Source: JBDTSW01 sp963782605
GTDB lineage: Bacteria > Actinomycetota > Thermoleophilia > Solirubrobacterales > 70-9
Reading direction: 5' to 3'
Assembly (NCBI GenBank): GCA_963782605.1
Contig: CAWAKK010000009.1
Location: 1-64,000 of the forward strand
Length of the DNA stretch: 64,000 nucleotides
Both the position numbers and the translations under genes were made by a program. Positions 16,046-24,752 of the stretch are shown here, in pieces. Position 1 is the stretch's first letter, and every line of letters begins with the position of its first letter. The notes beneath the pieces were generated by a model that did not search any database, was not told where the DNA came from, and worked only from the letters and a program-made list of their open reading frames with translations.

Positions 16046-16654
16046 TTGAGCAAGAGCATCTGGGAGCGAATCGAGTTGAGCCGCGAGCGCTGGGACGTCC
16101 TGCGCCATCCCTTCTACCAGCGCTGGAGCGCCGGCGAGCTGACCGCCGACGAGCTCTCCCGCTATTCCGGCCAGTACCGCCACGCTGTCGAAGCGATCGC
16201 GACGATGAGCGACACGGTCGCCGATGCTCTTCCCGAGCACGATGAGCTGCGCCGCCACGCTGCCGAAGAGCGTGGTCACGTCCGCCTCTGGGACGGCTTT
16301 GTTGAGGCCGCCGCCGGCGACGCGTCCGACCCCGCCACCCCGGAGACGTCCGCATGCGTGGCTGCCTGGACGGCTGGCGACGATGAGCTCGAGACGCTCG
16401 CGAGGCTCTACGCGATCGAGAGCGGGCAGCCGGCCGTCTCGCGCACCAAGCGCGAGGGTCTCGTCGAGCGGTACGGGTTCGGCGACGGAGCAGGAACCGC
16501 CTACTTCCGGATCCACGAGCATCGCGACGTCGAGCACGCCGACGAGGCGCGCGAGCTGATCGCGAAGCTGGCATCCGATGGCGACGACGATCGTGTGGTT
16601 GCCGCCGCCGAGGACGCATTTCGCGCCAACTGGCGCCTGCTTGACGGCGTCTGA
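16046..16654 (+). CDS. Haem-oxygenase-like (TenA/CADD-type) protein
   Basis: The 202-aa all-helical protein resembles the TenA/PqqC/CADD fold. It opens WERIELSRERWDVLRHPFYQRW; YRHAVEAI and HAAEERGHVRLWDGF provide His and Glu residues of the kind that hold a di-iron site, and YFRIHEHRDVEHADEAR near the C-terminus repeats this. Such proteins include oxidases and thiaminase-like enzymes, so the substrate is open. The start is TTG with AGGAGGGG 6 bases upstream. It is followed 70 bases later by a small membrane-protein operon. Confidence 0.75.
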   Translation: MSKSIWERIELSRERWDVLRHPFYQRWSAGELTADELSRYSGQYRHAVEAIATMSDTVADALPEHDELRRHAAEERGHVRLWDGFVEAAAGDASDPATPETSACVAAWTAGDDELETLARLYAIESGQPAVSRTKREGLVERYGFGDGAGTAYFRIHEHRDVEHADEARELIAKLASDGDDDRVVAAAEDAFRANWRLLDGV

Positions 16655-16724
16655 GCCGAACTTAAGCTGAGCCTGAGAAGCCCGCGTAAGCTTGGCGGGT
16701 GATCCCACGACGCCACGCGTGGAC

Positions 16725-16859
16725 ATGAATCCCTGGCGCGACCGCGTGCTCGGGATCATCCTCGGCATCGTGATCGGGATCGCGATCCTCGCCGTCTTCG
16801 TCTTCGTCTTCAGCGAGGAGACGGTCGACGCACCTCAGATCGAGCAGGAGGATCGTTGA
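16725..16859 (+). CDS. 44-aa single-pass membrane protein
   Basis: A short reading frame starting at ATG encodes MNPWRDRV followed by one strongly hydrophobic segment (residues 9-30, mostly Ile, Val, Phe) and a short acidic tail ending EQEDR. A GTG two codons upstream is an alternative start. Its stop overlaps the TTG start of the next gene (TTGA), which supports it as a real, coupled gene. Likely a small subunit of a membrane assembly. Confidence 0.65.
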   Translation: MNPWRDRVLGIILGIVIGIAILAVFVFVFSEETVDAPQIEQEDR

Positions 16860-17467
16860 GCCGCTGGCGTTCCGCCGCCGCCCTCGCTCGCTCGGCCGCG
16901 CTCCTTTCCCTGGGCGCGCTCGGCGTTCACCAGCTTCGCTACCTGATCGCCTACGGCGAGGCTGGGGGGGACGCCGTTCATCGCGACGGGCACGCGTACC
17001 TGGCGACGACGCTGCCGGTCGTCGTCGCGCTCGCAACCGCGATCCTCGCGGCGATCCTGCTGCGCGGGGCCGGGGGCTGGACCTCGGCAGGCGGCTCGCC
17101 ACGCTCGGCGCGGAAGCGGTGGGTGCTCTATGCCGGCGCCCTGCTCGTCGTCTTCTGCGCGCAGGAGCTGACCGAGGGCGCTATCGCCGCCGGACATCCT
17201 GCGGGCCTCGCCGCCATCGCTGGCGGTGGCGCCTGGATCGCGGTTCCCCTCGCCCTTTGGTTCGGTGCCGCAGCCGTCCTCGTCGAGCTCGTGCTGGAAC
17301 GCGGCGCGACGGCTCTCGCCGTGGCCACCGAACCTCGCGCTCGGCCCAGCCGCCGGCTGCGGCGTCGCCGACGTCCTCTGCCCGGGCCCGCGCGGCGTCC
17401 GCTCGCCGCCTCCCCTCTTGCCTTCGGCCTCGCCCGCAGGCCACCGCCGGTCCACTCGCTCGCCTGA
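16856..17467 (+). CDS. Four-pass membrane protein, unknown
   Basis: This 203-aa protein has four predicted membrane segments (about residues 8-30, 47-70, 90-112 and 120-150). The first contains GVHQLRYLIAYG, and a His between the first two (AVHRDGHAYL) could be a metal ligand. The last 45 residues are Arg/Pro-rich and look disordered. The TTG start overlaps the 44-aa gene. I do not recognise a named family; context with a cupredoxin-like protein suggests a copper or redox membrane role, by inference. Confidence 0.7.
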   Translation: MSRWRSAAALARSAALLSLGALGVHQLRYLIAYGEAGGDAVHRDGHAYLATTLPVVVALATAILAAILLRGAGGWTSAGGSPRSARKRWVLYAGALLVVFCAQELTEGAIAAGHPAGLAAIAGGGAWIAVPLALWFGAAAVLVELVLERGATALAVATEPRARPSRRLRRRRRPLPGPARRPLAASPLAFGLARRPPPVHSLA

Positions 17468-17545
17468 CCTGCGGCCGCGCCGATGGGCGCCGGCCGGAAC
17501 CGTGCCGCGGAAGTTCCGCTGCGCCTTGAGAGGAGTCGACCAAGC

Positions 17546-18007
17546 ATGCAATCGAATGGAGCACGAATCGCCGTGGTCGCGGTCGCGATCGCGGCGTTGG
17601 TGGGGCTGTTCTTAGTCCTCAGCAACGACAAGGCGAAGACGCCCACGACGGCGTCCGTCGCAACCACGACCCAGCAGCAAGAGCCCAGGGATCCCGACAA
17701 GGAGAAGAAGGAGAAACAAAAGGAGAAGCCGGACCCGAAGCCGGAAGTCCCGACGATCGAGGTGAAGGGCGGTGCCCCGGTGGGCGGAGTCCAGGAGCTG
17801 GAGTTCGTCGCGGGCGAGCGGATGCTGTTCAAGATCACCTCTGATCAGGACGCCGAATTCCACCTCCACGGATATGACGTTGAGCAGAGCGTCGCCGCGG
17901 GAGGCGAGACCACGTTCGACCTCGCGGCTGACATTGAGGGCGTCTTCGAGCTCGAGGATCACGAGACCGCGGAGCCGATCGGCGAGGTCACGGTGGCGCC
18001 AGGTTGA
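17546..18007 (+). CDS. Membrane-anchored cupredoxin-like protein
   Basis: The 153-aa protein has an N-terminal membrane anchor (residues 8-28), a charged flexible linker rich in Lys/Glu/Pro (35-75), then a beta-sandwich domain. That domain shows the phrase FHLHGYDVEQ and ends GVFELEDHE, the pattern of EfeO-type cupredoxin-like domains. It has no cysteine, so it is not a classical type I blue-copper site; the His residues could bind a metal. I chose ATG at 17546 because GAGAGGAG lies 10 bases before it. Its stop overlaps the next start. Confidence 0.75.
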   Translation: MQSNGARIAVVAVAIAALVGLFLVLSNDKAKTPTTASVATTTQQQEPRDPDKEKKEKQKEKPDPKPEVPTIEVKGGAPVGGVQELEFVAGERMLFKITSDQDAEFHLHGYDVEQSVAAGGETTFDLAADIEGVFELEDHETAEPIGEVTVAPG

Positions 18008-19395
18008 CCCCACTCGCACACGTCCCCCTGGTCGGCAAGCAGGACTTGCCGATCGACGAGTGGGTGTTCGTCTGGGCGGTGGCGCTGGTGCTCGTCGCCT
18101 CGTTCGTGCTGCTCGTGCTGGGCTGGCAGCGCCCGCGCTTCGAGGAGGAGCGCTGGCGCCCCGCCCCGGGCTGGCTCTCGGGCGTCATCGTCAACCGGGT
18201 CACGGGCTTTCTCGCCGGCGCGGTCGGCGCCTTCCTGCTCGGATTCGTCGTCTATGCGGCGCTCTACGGAACGGAATCACCCGACCGCAACTTCGCGGTC
18301 ACATTCGTCTTCGCAACGTTCTGGCTGGGGATGCTGATCGCGAGCGCGCTGTTCGGAGACGTCTTCCGGGCGTTCAACCCCTGGCGGGCGATCGCGAGGG
18401 TGGTGGCAGGAGCGTTCAGGCTGGTAGCGGGCCAGGCGGCCCCGCCGCCGCTCAGCTATCCCGAACGGTGGGGTCGCTGGCCCGCGGTGATCGGCATCGC
18501 CGCCTTCGCCTGGTTCGAGCTCGTCTTCGCCCTGAGCGGCTTTCAGGCGGTGGGCCTCACTCCGCACAGCGTGGGCATCGCGACCCTGATCTACACGGGC
18601 TGGACGTTCGTTGGCATGGCGCTGTTCGGGATCGACCAGTGGCTGGGACGCGGTGAGGCCTTCTCCGTCTACCTCAACATGTTCTCCCGCCTCTCTCCGC
18701 TCGAGGTTCGCGCGGGCAGACTCGGGGTGCGCAGATGGCTGAGCGGCACCACCGGCTGGGCTGAGGTCCCCGGGTCGACCGCTCTGGTTCTGCTCGTGAT
18801 CGGCGTGACGGCCTTCGACGGGGCCGCGGAGAGCCTTTGGAGCGAACCGATCTCATCGCTTGAGGACAGCCTCGCCGGGCTCGGCCCCCTGACCTCCGTG
18901 CGGATCGCGAACTCGTTGTTCATGGCGATCACGGTGGCGATCGTGAGCGGCTTCTTCTTCGCGGGCATCGCCGGAATGCGCAGCGTGGGCGGGCTTCACT
19001 CACGCGGCCTTGTCGGCGTGGCGCGCCTGTTCGCCCACAGCTTCATCCCGATCGCACTGGCCTACTTGATTGCGCATTACTTCACGTTCTTCATCTACCT
19101 GGAGCAGGCCCAGTTCGGGTACCTGCTCTCTGACCCCCTGGGCGACCGATCGAACCTGTTCGGGACCGCTGGCTCGGGTATCGACTACAACGTGATCGGC
19201 TCGAACACGGTCTGGTACATCCAAGTCGCGGCGCTGGCGATAGGTCACGTGATCGCGCTCGTGATCGGCCACGACCGGGCGCTTCGCGTCTATGCCGACC
19301 AGCGCTTGGCCGCCCGCTCGCAGTACTGGATGCTGGCGATGATGGTCGGCTTCACCACGCTTGGCTTGTTCCTGCTCTCTCAGGCGAACTCATGA
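18004..19395 (+). CDS. Large polytopic membrane protein, unknown
   Basis: This 463-aa protein has about 10-11 hydrophobic segments, starting at residue 20 (VFVWAVALVLVASFVLLVLG). Conserved-looking polar spots are DVFRAFNPWRAI, SYPERWGRWPA, FAHSFIPIALAYLIAHYFTFF (two His in a helix) and IDYNVIGSNTVWYIQ. The start is TTG overlapping the cupredoxin-like stop. I do not recognise a characterised family. It is probably the core of a small complex with its four neighbours. Confidence 0.72.
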   Translation: MTPLAHVPLVGKQDLPIDEWVFVWAVALVLVASFVLLVLGWQRPRFEEERWRPAPGWLSGVIVNRVTGFLAGAVGAFLLGFVVYAALYGTESPDRNFAVTFVFATFWLGMLIASALFGDVFRAFNPWRAIARVVAGAFRLVAGQAAPPPLSYPERWGRWPAVIGIAAFAWFELVFALSGFQAVGLTPHSVGIATLIYTGWTFVGMALFGIDQWLGRGEAFSVYLNMFSRLSPLEVRAGRLGVRRWLSGTTGWAEVPGSTALVLLVIGVTAFDGAAESLWSEPISSLEDSLAGLGPLTSVRIANSLFMAITVAIVSGFFFAGIAGMRSVGGLHSRGLVGVARLFAHSFIPIALAYLIAHYFTFFIYLEQAQFGYLLSDPLGDRSNLFGTAGSGIDYNVIGSNTVWYIQVAALAIGHVIALVIGHDRALRVYADQRLAARSQYWMLAMMVGFTTLGLFLLSQANS

Positions 19396-19553
19396 GCGGC
19401 CTGATCGCGATCGCCCTGCCCCTCGCCCACCTCGGTCACTGGTGGACGTACGTCCTTTACGCGGTCCCGGTGATCATCGTGCTGGGTTCCGTCGTGATGA
19501 CGCTGGTCCGGTCGCGCCGCGAACGGCGCGGCGGTGGCGGACCCTCGCGCTAA
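19392..19553 (+). CDS. 53-aa single-pass membrane protein
   Basis: ATG overlaps the stop of the large membrane protein (ATGA). The product starts MSGLIAIALPLAHLGHWWTY, has one membrane helix (about residues 18-38) and ends in a basic tail (RSRRERRGGGGPSR). The His-Leu-Gly-His-Trp-Trp stretch just before the helix is notable. The 3' end stops 3 bases before the convergent sufD stop. Overlap and codon pattern support a real gene. Confidence 0.68.
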   Translation: MSGLIAIALPLAHLGHWWTYVLYAVPVIIVLGSVVMTLVRSRRERRGGGGPSR

Positions 19554-19556
19554 CGC

Positions 19557-20744
19557 CTACGCGTCGAGAAGCTCGGCGAGACGCCGTTCGAGCGTCGCCG
19601 CGAGTCGCTCCCTGCCGGGGCCCGCGGGAATGCGCTCAACGAGCTCGCCGACGAAGCCCTCCACGACGAGGCGCTGCGCAGAGGCCAGCGACATGCCGCG
19701 CGAGCGCAGGTAATAGAGCTGCTCGGGGTCGAGCTGCGCTACGGCCGCCGCGTGGGTGCAGCGGACATCGTCGGCCTCGATCTCAAGACCCGGGATCGCG
19801 TCGGCATGGGCCTCCTTCGAGAGCAGCAGATTGCGGCTCTCCTGAAAGGCATCGGTCTGTTGGGCGCCGGGGTCGACTTTGATCATCCCGCGCCAGACGG
19901 CAGTGGAGCTGTCGGTGAGCACCCCGCGGAAGGAGAGGTCGGAGAACGTGTGGGCGCCGGCGTGCTCCTGCGTCGTGTCGTAGTCGAGATGCTGGGTGCC
20001 GGCGCCTGCATAGGCTCCCGTGACTCTGGCCGAGGAGCCTTGGCCCGCGAGCTTGGTCTCCATCCGAACCTTGCCGCGGGCGGAGCCGAACCCGAGCGCC
20101 GTCCACTCGAGCATGGCGTCGCGGCCGACCTCGGCTCGCTGAGTGGCGAAGACCCAGGATCGCCTGGAGAGCTCCTGCTCGCAGACGTAGCGAAGGGTCG
20201 CGCCATCACCCACCACCAGCTCGACGACGCCGTTGAAGAGGCCGTCGCCCTCGGACCCGTAGCGCTCCCAGACCTCGGCCTCCGCGCCGTCCTCGAGCAC
20301 GATCAATGTGCGCCAGTGAATCTCCTCGCCATCGGCGCCGGAGACCTCGAGTTCGAGCGGCTCGGACATACGAGCGCCACGTGGGACGTACACGAAGATG
20401 CCGTCGCGCCAGCGAGAGGTGTTGCGCGCCTCGAAGATGTCGCTGGCAGGTACGAGCGATCCGAGCCGTTCGCCCACGAGCTCCGGGTGCGACACCGCGG
20501 CCTCGGCGAGCGGGGCGACCACGACGTCACCCGGACTCGGCCTGAGCCCTCCGACCGTGGCGAGGCCCTCGGTGAACTCGTCGAAGTCGAGGCCCGAGAG
20601 GTCGGTGAACTCCCAGCCCTTGCTCTTTTGATGTGGGAGCTCCAGCTCGCTGGCGAGCCCCTTGGCCTCGTCGCGCGCCTCGGTCAGCCAGTCAGGTTCC
20701 TGAACCGCTGGAGCCGCCGCCGCACCAGCATCAGCCCCCGGCAA
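19557..20744 (-). CDS. sufD: SufD, Fe-S cluster scaffold subunit
   Basis: SufD partners SufB and SufC in the scaffold complex. The 395-aa protein shows the helical N-terminus (KSKGWEFTDLSGL), a beta-helix core, and the C-terminal family block with GLEIEADDVRCTHAAAVAQLD and YYLRSRGMS. The start is TTG with GGAGG 5 bases upstream. It is the last gene of the sufB operon, after a 147-base gap. Confidence 0.94.
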   Translation of the reverse strand: MPGADAGAAAAPAVQEPDWLTEARDEAKGLASELELPHQKSKGWEFTDLSGLDFDEFTEGLATVGGLRPSPGDVVVAPLAEAAVSHPELVGERLGSLVPASDIFEARNTSRWRDGIFVYVPRGARMSEPLELEVSGADGEEIHWRTLIVLEDGAEAEVWERYGSEGDGLFNGVVELVVGDGATLRYVCEQELSRRSWVFATQRAEVGRDAMLEWTALGFGSARGKVRMETKLAGQGSSARVTGAYAGAGTQHLDYDTTQEHAGAHTFSDLSFRGVLTDSSTAVWRGMIKVDPGAQQTDAFQESRNLLLSKEAHADAIPGLEIEADDVRCTHAAAVAQLDPEQLYYLRSRGMSLASAQRLVVEGFVGELVERIPAGPGRERLAATLERRLAELLDA

Positions 20745-20891
20745 GGCCGCCTCCGCACGCGTCGGTCGGCTGCAAGGCTGCGCCTGGCGTGGTCCTCGGT
20801 CGCCGAAATGGCGCTGCCATTACGGCTCCCTGCGTCCTACCCATGCGTGCCTTTCGCTCACCCGCCGCGCACGGAGCCAGCCGTGCCGGGG

Positions 20892-22346
20892 CTAGCCAAT
20901 TGAGCCTTCCATTTGGAGCTCGATGAGGCGATTCATCTCGACGGAGTACTCCATCGGGAGCTCCTTGGCAATCGGCTCGATGAAGCCGTTCACGATCATC
21001 TTCGAGGCCTCCTCCTCGTCCAGGCCGTGGGCCTGGAGGTAGAAGAGCTGGTCCTCGCCCACCTTCGAGACGGACGCCTCGTGGCCGACGTTGGCGTCGT
21101 TCTCGTCGATGCGAATGGTCGGATATGTGTCCGAGCGCGAGTCCTCGTCCAGTAGCAGCGCATCGCAGACCACCTTCGACTTCGCCTCCGAGGCACCCTC
21201 CGCGACCTCGAGGAGCCCGCGGTAGGTCGCGCGGCCACCGTCTTTCGAGATCGACTTGGAGAAGATCGATGAGGTGGTCTTCGGCGCGGCGTGAATGATC
21301 TTTCCGCCGGCGTCCTGGTGCTGGCCCTTGCCGGCGAACGCGATCGAGAGGATCTCACCGTGCGCCTTCTCGCCGAGCAGGTAGATCGACGGGTATTTCA
21401 TCGTCAGCTTCGATCCCAGGTTGCAGTCGACCCACTCCATGGTGGCGTTCTCCTGGGCAATCGCGCGCTTGGTGACGAGATTGAAGACGTTCTGCGACCA
21501 GTTTTGGACCGTCGTGTAGCGGACTCGCGACGAGGGCTTGGCGATGATCTCGACGACCGCCGAGTGGAGTGAATCCGTGGAGTACACCGGCGCGGTGCAG
21601 CCCTCGATGTAGTGGACGTCGGCACCCTCCTCGGCGATGATCAGCGTGCGCTCGAACTGACCCATGTTCTCCGTGTTGATGCGGAAGTAGGCCTGCAGCG
21701 GCATCTCGACCTTGACGCCGGCCGGCACGTAGACGAAGGAGCCGCCCGACCACACGGCCGAGTTCAGCGCGGCGAGCTTGTTGTCGTTTGGCGGGATCAC
21801 CGTGGCCCAGTGCTCTCGGATCAGGTCCTCGTGCTCGCGCAGGGCCGTATCCATGTCGGTGAAGATCACGCCCTGGGCCTCGAGCTTCTCGTTCACCTGG
21901 TGGTAGACGACCTCGGACTCGTACTGGGCGCCGACGCCGGCGAGGAACTGGCGCTCGGCCTCCGGGATGCCAAGGCGGTCGAAGGTGTTCTTGATGTCCT
22001 CCGGGACCTCGCTCCAGTCGCGGCTGTTGCGATCGGAGGCGCGCACGAAGTAATGAATGTCGTCGAAGTCGATCTGGTCCAGGTCGCCGCCCCACTTCGG
22101 CGTCGGGCGTTGCTCGAAGTGCTCGTAAGCCTTGAGGCGGAAGTCGCGCATCCACTGCGGCTCGTCCTTGTACTCGGAGATCGAGGCGACGACCTCGCGG
22201 GAGAGGCCTTTGGGCGCCTTGTAGGCGTAGCCCGTCTCCGGGTCGGAGAAGCCGAAGCGCTCCTTGTAATCGGAGCCGATCTCCTTCAGGCCGGCCTCGG
22301 CCTCGGTTAGCTGCTTCTCGGATGCGACTGTCTCGGGTGTTGCCAT
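20892..22346 (-). CDS. sufB: SufB, Fe-S cluster scaffold subunit
   Basis: SufB is the site of cluster assembly in the SufBCD complex. The protein of about 484 aa has YKERFGFSDPETGYAYKAPKGLS near the N-terminus in two adjoining motifs, SGGSFVYVPAGVKVEMPLQ, IEGCTAPVY with the conserved Cys, and the C-terminal block DENDANVGHEASVSKVG. I chose the ATG at 22346; a TTG at 22358, overlapping the Rieske stop as TTGA, would add four residues and is equally possible. Confidence 0.96.
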   Translation of the reverse strand: MATPETVASEKQLTEAEAGLKEIGSDYKERFGFSDPETGYAYKAPKGLSREVVASISEYKDEPQWMRDFRLKAYEHFEQRPTPKWGGDLDQIDFDDIHYFVRASDRNSRDWSEVPEDIKNTFDRLGIPEAERQFLAGVGAQYESEVVYHQVNEKLEAQGVIFTDMDTALREHEDLIREHWATVIPPNDNKLAALNSAVWSGGSFVYVPAGVKVEMPLQAYFRINTENMGQFERTLIIAEEGADVHYIEGCTAPVYSTDSLHSAVVEIIAKPSSRVRYTTVQNWSQNVFNLVTKRAIAQENATMEWVDCNLGSKLTMKYPSIYLLGEKAHGEILSIAFAGKGQHQDAGGKIIHAAPKTTSSIFSKSISKDGGRATYRGLLEVAEGASEAKSKVVCDALLLDEDSRSDTYPTIRIDENDANVGHEASVSKVGEDQLFYLQAHGLDEEEASKMIVNGFIEPIAKELPMEYSVEMNRLIELQMEGSIG

Positions 22347-22354
22347 GAGCGTGC

Positions 22355-22672
22355 TCAAACCTCCAGCTTGACTTCGTCGCCCTCTTCGCGGACCTCGAAG
22401 ATCTCAACGGGCCTGTACGCCGGCAGCGACTTCGGGCGACCTGTTCGAAGGTCGAACAGGGATCCGTGGCGGGGGCATTCCACTGTACAGGCGGCGGCGT
22501 CGAACTCTCCCTCGGCGAGTGGGCCGTCGTCGTGGGAGCAGCGATCCTCGACTGCGAGCAGGGAGCCGTCCTCGCACCGAAACACCCCGATCTTGCGCCC
22601 ATCAGGCTCAACGAGGCGCATCTCGCCGTGGGCGAGCTCAGCGCCTGTGCAAACGGTGTAGGTCTCGGTCAA
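22355..22672 (-). CDS. Rieske [2Fe-2S] ferredoxin of the suf operon
   Basis: The 105-aa protein has the standard Rieske ligands, CSHDDGPL and CPRHGSLFD, as in small dioxygenase-type ferredoxins. It precedes sufB with a four-base overlap. Such ferredoxins are common in actinobacterial suf operons and may deliver electrons during cluster building; that role is inferred from position. Confidence 0.93.
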   Translation of the reverse strand: MTETYTVCTGAELAHGEMRLVEPDGRKIGVFRCEDGSLLAVEDRCSHDDGPLAEGEFDAAACTVECPRHGSLFDLRTGRPKSLPAYRPVEIFEVREEGDEVKLEV

Positions 22673-22743
22673 AATTATTCCTAGCTCCGAAGTCGGATTT
22701 TAGCTGTCCTGCCAGTCGGCCCCGCACAGGCTACGGTCGGCGC

Positions 22744-23613
22744 ATGGCGTTCGATGGATTTTCTCTAGAGCGAATCGATGTCGGTGGCGCGGTGCTGCGT
22801 GTGCGGCACGGCGGCGTGGGCCCACCGGTCCTGCTGTTGCACGGCCACCCGAGGACGCACACCACCTGGCACCGGGTCGCCCCGCTGCTCGCGGACACCT
22901 ACACGGTCGTCTGCCCTGATCTACGTGGCTACGGGCAGTCATCCAAGCCCGACACCACGCCGGGCCACGAGCCGTACTCCAAGCGCGCGATGGCCGGTGA
23001 CGCCACCAGTCTCATGCAGGCGCTGGGGCACGACCGCTTTGCGGTGGTCGGTCACGATCGCGGTGCCTACGTCGCGTCGCGCACCGCGCTCGATTACCCG
23101 GACGTTGTCAGTGCTCTCGTGGTCCTCGATGCGATCCCGATCGCCGAGGCGCTGGATCGTTGCGATGCGGGCTTCGCCGCAGCCTGGTGGCATTGGTTCT
23201 TCCTCGGGCAAACGGAGAAGCCGGCCGACCGAGTCATCTCCGCCGATCCGGACGCGTGGTATCGCCCCAACCGGGAGCTGATGGGGGCCGAGAACTACGA
23301 CGACTACCACCGCGCCATCCACGATCCGGCGACGGTCAATGCGATGTGCGAGGACTACCGGGCCGGGCTGGGGATCGACCGCCGACACGACGAGGAGGAT
23401 CGCGCGTCCGGTCGGCGCATCACCTGTCCCATGCTCTTGGGCTGGAGCATCCACGACGATCTGGAGCAGCTCTACGGCGATCCCCTGGACGTCTGGAGGC
23501 CGTGGGCAACCAACCTTCGCGGCGTGCGGATCGACTCGGGTCACCACATGGCCGAGGAGGCTCCAGAGCAACTTACACAGGAACTGCGGGAGTTCCTCGC
23601 GAGCGCGAGCTAG
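22744..23613 (+). CDS. Haloacetate dehalogenase-like alpha/beta hydrolase
   Basis: The 289-aa protein has the oxyanion motif HGHPRTHTTWH, the nucleophile Asp in VVGHDRGAY, the His-Trp pair in WWHWFFLGQ, the Tyr in CEDYRAG, and the catalytic His in SGHHMAEE. These are the marks of fluoroacetate dehalogenase. One carboxylate-binding Arg, four residues after the nucleophile in the known enzymes, is Tyr here, so the substrate may differ. It lies on the opposite strand inside the suf region and overlaps the convergent synthase by four bases. Confidence 0.85.
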   Translation: MAFDGFSLERIDVGGAVLRVRHGGVGPPVLLLHGHPRTHTTWHRVAPLLADTYTVVCPDLRGYGQSSKPDTTPGHEPYSKRAMAGDATSLMQALGHDRFAVVGHDRGAYVASRTALDYPDVVSALVVLDAIPIAEALDRCDAGFAAAWWHWFFLGQTEKPADRVISADPDAWYRPNRELMGAENYDDYHRAIHDPATVNAMCEDYRAGLGIDRRHDEEDRASGRRITCPMLLGWSIHDDLEQLYGDPLDVWRPWATNLRGVRIDSGHHMAEEAPEQLTQELREFLASAS

Positions 23614-24737
23614 GCAGCGAGCCAGCTCACGGGCCGCTCCCCGGGTTCCGGCGGGCTCGATCCGAGCGCTCGAGCGGCATCCACGAACTCGCGCTCGACC
23701 CGCTCCAGAGTGCGCCGCGCCCAGCGCAGCGACACCAGGGCGGGGAGGGCACGCGCCACCACCCCCAGGCGACCGCTGGGACCAGGCCAGGGCCGGGCCC
23801 CGATCCGTGCGGCGCTGGTGCGGTAATGGAGGTCGGTGAAGAGCAGCATGAGGACCGCGGCGGCCCGGACCGCTGCGCCGCGGCCGAGTTCGAGCCCGTC
23901 GAACAGCCGGCGGTAGGCCGGTGCCCGAGCGAGGGCCATCGCGACGTACTCCTCGCGGACTTCGCGGATCGGCAGGCGCGGAGGCGGGTCGCCTGCCGAG
24001 TCACCGAGGTATGGCTTCAAGGCCGGGTGGTAGGCGATCCCCCGTTCGAGGTCGCGCTCGATGTCGCGGGTCACGTTGGCGAGCTGAATCATCTCGCTGA
24101 CCCGGAAGGCATCGTCGCGGGCCGGCCCCGTGACCTCGCGGCTGCCCAGCAGGTTGAGGGCGAAAACCGCAGGGTGTCCCATCACGGCGTGGCAGTAGAG
24201 CTCGACCTGCCGCTCGTCCACCAGGACGCCGCCCTGGCGGGCGAACGCACCCCGCGACCAGGACATCCCCTCCGCCATCGCCTGGACCAAGTCGCGGATC
24301 TGGGCGCGGACCGGTGCTGCCAGCTGGGTGTAGATCGCATCCACATGCCCACACCGCGCCAGCAACAGGAGATACAGGCGGTCGCGGGCGTCGGCCGCGA
24401 GCTCCTCACCGAGCTGGGTGGCCGGCTCGAGCACGGGGGAGTCGAAGCGGGCGGCGAAGCGCTTCATCTCGGCGATGCTCGTAGAGGTGTCGAGGATGAG
24501 GTCCTCGTACGTGTCGAGCATGCGGCAGTAGAGGTATGCGACCGCCGCGGCGCGGGCCTGTTCCGACGGGAGCACGCTGATGCTGGTCGCGAACGTGCGG
24601 GCCGCGTGCGGGAGCACACCCCAGACGAATCGTTCGGGGCGCGTCTCGCGGGCGAGCCCCTCGAGATCGGGCTTGCGGCGGTTGGCTGCCAGGCCACGGA
24701 TCAGCAGCACGGGCCCGAGGGCGAGGACGGACCTCAT
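23610..24737 (-). CDS. Squalene/phytoene synthase family protein
   Basis: This 375-aa enzyme would join two prenyl diphosphates head to head. It has both Asp-rich motifs, DTYEDLILD (about residue 75) and LANVTRDIERD (about residue 218), and the linked YCHAVMGHPAVFALNLLG segment. Which product it forms cannot be told from sequence. No other isoprenoid gene lies nearby. It follows sufU by 15 bases, so it is probably co-transcribed with it. Confidence 0.88.
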   Translation of the reverse strand: MRSVLALGPVLLIRGLAANRRKPDLEGLARETRPERFVWGVLPHAARTFATSISVLPSEQARAAAVAYLYCRMLDTYEDLILDTSTSIAEMKRFAARFDSPVLEPATQLGEELAADARDRLYLLLLARCGHVDAIYTQLAAPVRAQIRDLVQAMAEGMSWSRGAFARQGGVLVDERQVELYCHAVMGHPAVFALNLLGSREVTGPARDDAFRVSEMIQLANVTRDIERDLERGIAYHPALKPYLGDSAGDPPPRLPIREVREEYVAMALARAPAYRRLFDGLELGRGAAVRAAAVLMLLFTDLHYRTSAARIGARPWPGPSGRLGVVARALPALVSLRWARRTLERVEREFVDAARALGSSPPEPGERPVSWLAA

Positions 24738-24752
24738 CGAACCGAAACCCAG

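Noticed and set aside
20745..20891. Possible gene in the sufB-sufD gap
   Set aside because: Only Arg/Pro-rich frames occur; one small inverted repeat (AATGGC-GCT-GCCATT) is present but nothing else.
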